Below are positions 8,029 through 12,053 of a DNA stretch of 12,053 bases, in pieces; positions within the stretch are counted from its first letter, which is position 1; each line of letters starts with the position of its first letter. The translations under genes and the position numbers were made by a program. Origin of the DNA: an uncultured Verrucomicrobiota bacterium (GTDB lineage Bacteria; Verrucomicrobiota; Verrucomicrobiae; Opitutales; Opitutaceae); assembly GCA_946482165.1 (NCBI GenBank), contig CAMLQS010000138.1, forward strand, positions 1-12,053. The letters are read 5' to 3'. The notes beneath the pieces were generated by a model. The model searched no databases. It saw only the letters and a list, made by a program, of their open reading frames with translations, and was not told where the DNA came from.

Positions 8029-8198
8029 GCTGTCTTCAAAATAAACCGATGCTTCGTGAGGTGGAAACCGAGCGCGGCCAAGGCGGCCGAGGCGGAGGCG
8101 GACCAGCGGTCCGTGCCGCCGAGGTCAACGCCGGCCCAGCTTGGGTTCCGCCGCGCCCGCAGGGCGCTAGCAAAGCGCCGGTTTATTTTGAAGACAGC
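8029..8198. mobile_element. MITE-like palindromic element with 20-bp TIRs and TAGGC target duplication
   Basis: GCTGTCTTCAAAATAAACCG (8029-8048) is a perfect 20-bp inverted match to 8179-8198. Directly outside are identical 5-bp repeats TAGGC at 8024-8028 and 8199-8203, the mark of transposition. The 170-bp element is too short to encode a transposase. Its interior is partly self-complementary, with a central hairpin CGGACC-AGC-GGTCCG (8099-8113), so the whole unit can fold as a long imperfect cruciform. It fits a non-autonomous MITE mobilised in trans by an IS not present here. A repetitive extragenic palindrome is less likely because of the clean terminal repeats and duplication. The parent family cannot be named; no matching terminus is visible elsewhere in the window. 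Confidence 0.8.
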
Positions 8199-8356
8199 TA
8201 GGCCAATGCGGCGACGATTCTTGCCAGTGGGCGCCGACCTCGATGTAGCTGCCTAAAGTTGCCGCGGAGGCGGATGCGCAGGGGGGATCAAGGGCAGGGG
8301 GTGTGAGTGGTATTCTACGTTTACGGACCATGCACTGGCGTTCCAAGGTGTTCCGC
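8199..8356. other. Gap between MITE-like element and glycosyltransferase
   Basis: 158 bp in which I see no gene, no convincing promoter and no terminator. It includes the second TAGGC copy (8199-8203) and a purine-rich stretch (about 8281-8302) just before an alternative GTG start at 8303. With the element it makes up the 330-bp gene-free stretch after rnhB. Confidence 0.5.
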
Positions 8357-9151
8357 ATGTCCACGCTTGCGTCGTCGCAGCCTTCGTCGCCCTCGGCCGA
8401 GTTCCATTCAACTCGGCGGATTCTGGGAGTGAACTTTTTTGTCGGCACCATCGGGCAAGCCACGGAGCGCGCCGTGTCGGGTGGTCTGGTCGTGGCGCCG
8501 TCCGCACCGGGCCTGGCGGTGGATTTGCTCAAATCGGCATCCTATCGCGAGGCGCTCACGACGGCGGATCTCGCGATCACGGATTCGGGCTACATGGTCA
8601 TCTTGTGGCGTCTTCTCGCCGGGGAGCGCCTGCCGCGGCATTCCGGGCTGAAGCTCATTCGAGCGGTGCTGGCGCGGGATGACCTCAAGTCGCCGGGCGC
8701 GATTTTTTGGGTGATGCCGTCGGCGGAGGAGTCCGCGCGCAACCTTGCCTGGCTGCGCGAACAGGGTTTTGCGACCACGGAGGCCGACACGTATTTGGCT
8801 CCTCACTACACTCCCGGGCCGATTCATGATCGCGAACTGGTGGAGCGAATCGAGGCGCGGCGTCCCCGGGTGGTCATGCTCGCGATCGGCGGAGGCGTTC
8901 AGGAGCGGCTGGGACTTGGCCTGCGCGGGAGCCTCTCCTATCGTCCAGGCATCCTCTGCCTCGGGGCGGCGATCGCCTTTCTCACGGGCGGACAAGTCGG
9001 CATCCCGCCGTGGGCGGACCGTCTTGTGCTTGGCTGGTTGCTCCGGCTGCTTTCGAGCCCCCGCAAGTTTTGGCGACGCTGCTGGCAAGCGCTCCGACTC
9101 GCCCCGATTCTCAATCGTTACCGTGAGCGGTTGCCGGATATGGAGGCCTGA
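8357..9151 (+). CDS. WecG/TagA/CpsF family glycosyltransferase
   Basis: Probable glycosyltransferase adding an N-acetylmannosamine-type or similar sugar to a lipid-linked intermediate in surface polysaccharide synthesis; the exact substrate is not readable. The 264-aa form shows the family order: RILGVNFFVGTIGQA, ADLAITDSGYMVIL (Asp76, aligning with the catalytic Asp of PDG-type motifs), GAIFWVMPSAEES, RPRVVMLAIGGGVQERL (QE at 182-183) and a C-terminal tail PPWADRLVLGWLLRLLSSPRKFWRR typical of membrane association. TDSG in place of PDG and GGGVQE in place of the usual G-x-P-x-QE make it a divergent member. ATG 8357 has AAGGTG six bases upstream; in-frame GTG 8303 and ATG 8330 are alternatives. 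It lies 39 bp upstream of the lipoprotein gene and likely heads a three-gene operon. Confidence 0.85.
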   Translation: MSTLASSQPSSPSAEFHSTRRILGVNFFVGTIGQATERAVSGGLVVAPSAPGLAVDLLKSASYREALTTADLAITDSGYMVILWRLLAGERLPRHSGLKLIRAVLARDDLKSPGAIFWVMPSAEESARNLAWLREQGFATTEADTYLAPHYTPGPIHDRELVERIEARRPRVVMLAIGGGVQERLGLGLRGSLSYRPGILCLGAAIAFLTGGQVGIPPWADRLVLGWLLRLLSSPRKFWRRCWQALRLAPILNRYRERLPDMEA

Positions 9152-9190
9152 GCGGCGCTCGCGGCTTGCCAGCGGCCAAGGTGGCGCGAC

Positions 9191-9709
9191 ATGAATGCGT
9201 TCATGCGCCTCATACGATTCTTGGTTCTTCCCTTCTTGTGCCTGGGACTACTTGCCGTCGGGGGCTGCGCCTCGAAGTCGAAAAAGAAAAATTATCCGGT
9301 CAGCGTGGTGCGGTTCTTTCTTGAGGCGACCAACAACCAGGACGCGGGCGGAGTGGCGCGCCTGCCAAAAAGCGGCGTGACCATCCAAGTTGAGCCGAAG
9401 GCCTATTTTACCGAATACGACATCGAGGGCTGTGAAGTCGCAGACAATGAGCTGGGCAAGTCGCTGGCTTTCAAACTGACCCGCGAGGCTACGCGGGACC
9501 TGCTGAAGACGAGCATCCCCAATCAAGGCAAGCGCCTCGTCATGATCATGAACGGCCAGCCCATCGGCGCGCGCCGGATCGATGGAGCGCTTTCCCAAGG
9601 CTATATCGTGACTTATGTGGAAGTGCCGGAATCCGAGCTTGAGGAGCTCGCGAAAAACATCGCGCGCACCTCGAAAGATCTTCGCGAGGAGCTTGAAAAA
9701 TCGCAATGA
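9191..9709 (+). CDS. Small lipoprotein resembling the SecD P1 head domain
   Basis: A 172-aa exported lipoprotein. The signal peptide has a hydrophobic core (residues 7-23) and lipobox VGGC with Cys26, followed by a Lys/Ser linker. The mature part reads like the periplasmic P1 head of SecD: YFTEYDIEGCEVADNELGKSLAF-KLTREATRDL followed by KRLVMIMNGQPIGARRIDG, matching in order the SecD pattern (TEADI...V..., FxLTxEG, GKxLAIVLDGxVISAPxI). The membrane segments of SecD are absent. The family call is by eye from motif order, without a profile search. The C-terminus (150-172) is a charged helix. AAGGTG lies seven bases before ATG 9191. The stop overlaps the start of the M23 gene (ATGA), indicating translational coupling. 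Its function is unknown; a role at the envelope with the M23 partner is inferred. Confidence 0.75.
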   Translation: MNAFMRLIRFLVLPFLCLGLLAVGGCASKSKKKNYPVSVVRFFLEATNNQDAGGVARLPKSGVTIQVEPKAYFTEYDIEGCEVADNELGKSLAFKLTREATRDLLKTSIPNQGKRLVMIMNGQPIGARRIDGALSQGYIVTYVEVPESELEELAKNIARTSKDLREELEKSQ

Positions 9710-10809
9710 CGGGCCGGCAGGGAGCGAGGCCCGCGCTGCTCGCGCTCGCAATCGCCGCCTGCCAACTTGCGGGATGCGAAGACGCGGCGGAGCCGCCGCA
9801 GGGCAAAGAGGGCGGTTTACCGAAGGCGTCGTCGGCTTCGGCCGCGAAGGTCCCGGCGCGGGTTGATCTTGTCTGGCCCACCCCCAACAATGCCTATCTG
9901 TCCGGCGAGGGTCTGGAGCGTTTCGTGCAGCCAACGGAGTCGGGAGTGCTTCTCTCGGGTATGTTCGGCAGTGTGCGCAGCGGCGGGCGCCAGTTTCACG
10001 AGGGGCTGGATCTCTTCCCGTTGGAGAGGGATCGCAAAGGCGAGCCGGTCGATCCGGTTTTCGCCGCCATGGCTGGCGTGGTGAGGCACATCAGTGCTCG
10101 AGAGGGGGCGAGCAGCTATGGCCGTTACGTGGTGCTTGAACATCCCGAGCAATCTCCCCCGGTATATTCTCTTTACGCCCACCTTTCCAGGATCTCGCCA
10201 ACTTTACGCGTTGGCCAAGGGGTGAATGCGGGCGAGTCCATTGGGACGATGGGGCGAAGCGCAGGCGGTTACACGATTCCGAAGCAGCGCGCGCATCTCC
10301 ATTTCGAGATCGGTGTGCGGGTAACTGATCGTTTTCACGAGTGGTATAAGGCGAGGGGCTTCGGGAGCCCCAATGAGCACGGCCTTTGGAATGGGATGAA
10401 CTTGATGGGGCTCGATCCCCTGGCGTTTTTCGCCCGCAGCCGGGCAGGCGGGTTGCATTCTCTCGATGAAATTTTCGCTGCGACTCCGCAGGCGCTGACT
10501 CTGCGGATCGCCGAGCCAGCGGAGCCGGATTTTGTGCGTCGTTATCCCAGTCTGGTGGCGCCGTCGGCTGCGGGCGGCGCGGGCTGGGAGGTCGCTTTCA
10601 GCGCGACAGGAGTGCCGCTGCACTGGCGACGGCTTGGGGAGACTGAGATTTCAGGGTGGCGGCGGGGGGAGGTTCGTATCGAAAAAGTCGATACCGAGCT
10701 GCTGCGTGCCAACCGTGGCAGAAAGCTGATCGAGACGCGCCGAGGGGAACCCCGGCCCGGCGAGGATTTGCGCTCTGTTCTCGAGCAGTTGTGGGGCGCA
10801 CGGCGATAA
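9706..10809 (+). CDS. M23 (LytM-type) metallopeptidase lipoprotein
   Basis: Probable peptidoglycan endopeptidase anchored in the envelope. The 367-aa product has a signal peptide with lipobox LAGC (Cys24; next residue Glu, compatible with outer-membrane sorting under the E. coli rule). A low-complexity linker (25-55) leads to the M23 domain. All zinc and catalytic residues are visible: HEGLDL (His98, Asp102), YAHLS (His159) and HLHFEIG (His197, His199), so it should be active rather than a degenerate LytM activator. An insert-like segment FHEWYKARGFGSPNEHGLWNG follows the HxH motif. A C-terminal region of about 110 residues (255-367) is unrecognised and rich in charged residues. ATG 9706 overlaps the preceding lipoprotein stop by 4 bp. 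No terminator is seen after 10809. Confidence 0.92.
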   Translation: MTGRQGARPALLALAIAACQLAGCEDAAEPPQGKEGGLPKASSASAAKVPARVDLVWPTPNNAYLSGEGLERFVQPTESGVLLSGMFGSVRSGGRQFHEGLDLFPLERDRKGEPVDPVFAAMAGVVRHISAREGASSYGRYVVLEHPEQSPPVYSLYAHLSRISPTLRVGQGVNAGESIGTMGRSAGGYTIPKQRAHLHFEIGVRVTDRFHEWYKARGFGSPNEHGLWNGMNLMGLDPLAFFARSRAGGLHSLDEIFAATPQALTLRIAEPAEPDFVRRYPSLVAPSAAGGAGWEVAFSATGVPLHWRRLGETEISGWRRGEVRIEKVDTELLRANRGRKLIETRRGEPRPGEDLRSVLEQLWGARR

Positions 10810-10943
10810 GATCGCGTGATACGCGTTGGGGATATATGCTTAGGCGGTTGGGATTGTGAGTCGCATGGGGCTTGGATAGGGATTTCTCCCGTCCTTCCGC
10901 GACCCTTCGCGTTGAAGAGCATTTGCCCCGTCAGCCTACCCCG

Positions 10944-11372
10944 ATGACTGAGAAGACCTTTTCCGAACTGTTCTGTGAAAAGCGCGGCCTAAGCGCCGAG
11001 AAGTATGACGGCGTCGTTATGCGCCACGCGCTTTATCCTCACGCGCGACTATTTGCGCCGATCGTGGAGTTTCTTTGGCCGCAGCACTTTGCCTCCGATT
11101 TGGACTTTGTCCGGAGCGTGGCCCGCTTGCGCCGTTATCGAGAGTTTTCTTATGAATCCGAAGAGTTCGCGCACCATCCCGCCAATCGCGGATTCTGGCG
11201 TTCGCCCGCGCATATCCGGATTTCGTCCAGAAAGCTGAGACGAATTGTCCGGGCGACGTTGCATCAAGAGCTGGATGCGGAGCCTGATGGTAGCAGTGCC
11301 GTCCCCTTCACGGTCGGTGGCTCCGCCGAAGGGCCCGCAATGGCCAAGAACAGCGGGAAATCCTCTTCATGA
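10944..11372 (+). CDS. Conserved-type protein of unknown function, C-terminus probably altered by IS insertion
   Basis: A 142-residue product with no recognised domain, signal peptide or membrane segment. The body (residues 1-110) has sensible protein character: a start TFSELFCEKRGLSAEKYD, aromatic-rich helices (LYPHARLFAPIVEFLWPQHF), SDLDFVRSVARLRRYREFSYE, and a basic end HIRISSRKLRRIVRATLH. The last 30 or so residues (DAEPDGSSAVPFTVGGSAEGPAMAKNSG...) are low-complexity and look like translated non-coding DNA next to the IS4-family element, so the natural stop may have been lost. ATG 10944 is preferred because the upstream in-frame TTG (10872) adds unstructured residues; neither has a Shine-Dalgarno. 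The 134-bp gap upstream (10810-10943) has no clear promoter or terminator. Confidence 0.6.
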   Translation: MTEKTFSELFCEKRGLSAEKYDGVVMRHALYPHARLFAPIVEFLWPQHFASDLDFVRSVARLRRYREFSYESEEFAHHPANRGFWRSPAHIRISSRKLRRIVRATLHQELDAEPDGSSAVPFTVGGSAEGPAMAKNSGKSSS

Positions 11373-11391
11373 GGAAGCCGATGCAACGGTG

Positions 11392-11404
11392 TCCAAAGTT
11401 TGGA
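11392..11404. repeat. 13-bp palindrome at probable IS end
   Basis: TCCAAAGTTTGGA is a perfect inverted repeat about a central G, immediately outside the transposase stop (11407-11409 on plus). Its place, between the host gene and the transposase terminus, suggests it lies in or near the terminal inverted repeat of the IS. The other end is outside the window, so this cannot be confirmed here. Confidence 0.35.
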
Positions 11405-11406
11405 TA

Positions 11407-12053
11407 CTACAGTCTGGCGTAGAGGACGCGCAGATGGCCGAGGACGTGGGATAGCGGGCACGAAGAAAGCCAATAGGCATGCAGCCAGCGCACTAACTTC
11501 ACGCTCAATTGCAGCGGCCTGAGGGCGTCGGCCTCGGCAAGGCGCTCGCGGCGCCGGGCGGCCCGCTTTATGCCGGCTTCGTGCCGCAGGTCCTGCTCGA
11601 GTGCCAGGCGTCGCGACAGCAGTTCCATCAAGTTGTGGGTCAGGCACAGGAAGTGGGCCTGCGTGCGTTTGGCCTCCGGGCTGCTGGCCCATGTCTTGCC
11701 CTCCTCGAGCTTGTTTTTGAGCTGGTCGAAAACTTTTTCCAGTTCCCACCGGCGGGCGTAGAGCCAGGCGATGAGTCCGGCGGGCAGATCAAAACAGGTG
11801 GTGAACTCCAGCGGTTCGCTCTGGCGGCTCTGACCGGGGGCGGGCAGGTAGCGCACGCGCCGCACCATCACATGTTGGCTGGTTTGGACCAGTTCGTCGG
11901 CCAGCACGCCTTGGTTGTGCATGACATGGGCGGGGTCGGGCCGGGACTGGCCGACGACCTCCAGACGCATGTTTTCCTTCACGCGCGAGATGAAGTAAAT
12001 GCCGTGCCGGTGCTTCCAATGATGCCAGAGCCGGAAGTCGATGCCGGCGCGAT
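11407..12053 (-). CDS. IS4-family transposase, C-terminal 214 residues, 5' part beyond window
   Basis: DDE transposase fragment. The visible part begins RAGIDFRLWHHWKHRHGIYFISRVKENMRLEVVG, typical of the region just after the second catalytic Asp, which is off the edge. The IS4-family signature is complete: YARRWELEKVFDQLK fits Y-2-R-3-E-6-K exactly and contains the catalytic Glu. The reading frame runs open from the window edge to TAG at 11407, with normal composition and no frameshift, so the copy could be functional. The C-terminus (RPLQLSVKLVRWLHAYWLSS...) is a usual accessory helical tail. The insertion lies immediately downstream of, and probably within or at the end of, the preceding gene. 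Confidence 0.9.
   Translation of the reverse strand, partial: RAGIDFRLWHHWKHRHGIYFISRVKENMRLEVVGQSRPDPAHVMHNQGVLADELVQTSQHVMVRRVRYLPAPGQSRQSEPLEFTTCFDLPAGLIAWLYARRWELEKVFDQLKNKLEEGKTWASSPEAKRTQAHFLCLTHNLMELLSRRLALEQDLRHEAGIKRAARRRERLAEADALRPLQLSVKLVRWLHAYWLSSCPLSHVLGHLRVLYARL

Noticed and set aside
8029..8198. Integron attC site
   Set aside because: The ends do not carry the GTTRRRY / RYYYAAC core pair, and a 5-bp target duplication is present, which site-specific recombination would not make.
7942..8256. Small plus-strand ORF crossing the MITE-like element
   Set aside because: It starts inside rnhB in another frame and runs through the element's inverted repeats; nothing supports it as a gene.
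10812..10826. CGCG-TGATA-CGCG hairpin after the M23 gene
   Set aside because: The stem is only four base pairs and no T-tract follows, so it is not a credible terminator.

Overview
The window is high-GC DNA with compact, mostly protein-coding organisation. Gene content fits a Verrucomicrobiota bacterium, most likely of the class Opitutae. The pointers are adjacent RNase HIII and RNase HII genes, a bS21 gene divergent from dnaE, two lipoproteins with signal peptides (a diderm envelope), and frequent GTG/TTG starts with little Shine-Dalgarno use. The taxonomic call is inference from gene content; no rRNA is present.

Layout. Positions 1-3551 (minus strand) hold most of dnaE, the replicative DNA polymerase III alpha subunit, running off the left edge in its OB-fold region. 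Divergent from it is rpsU (3695-3892), closed by a clear intrinsic terminator. A metal-dependent TIM-barrel isomerase/endonuclease-type gene follows (4039-4989) and converges on mutY (minus, 5000-6070). Divergent from mutY is the pair rnhC (6169-7185) and rnhB (7262-8026). From 8357 to 10809 lies an envelope cluster: a WecG/TagA/CpsF glycosyltransferase, a small lipoprotein resembling the SecD P1 head domain, and an M23 (LytM) endopeptidase lipoprotein that overlaps it by 4 bp. The right end has a small conserved-type protein of unknown function (10944-11372) and the 3' part of an IS4-family transposase (minus, 11407 to the window edge).

Functional themes. The left two thirds is genome maintenance: DNA synthesis (dnaE), 8-oxoG:A repair (mutY) and removal of ribonucleotides and RNA-DNA hybrids (rnhC, rnhB). 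The right third is cell-envelope work: glycan transfer and peptidoglycan cleavage.

The most striking signals are two non-coding repeat insertions. One is a 111-bp element (830-940) made of five 7-bp repeats facing five inverted 7-bp repeats. It sits exactly in frame inside dnaE and adds about 36 residues to an essential polymerase. The other is a 170-bp MITE-like element (8029-8198) with perfect 20-bp terminal inverted repeats and a 5-bp TAGGC target duplication that includes the rnhB stop codon. I did not see a convincing multi-gene novel defence or metabolic system.
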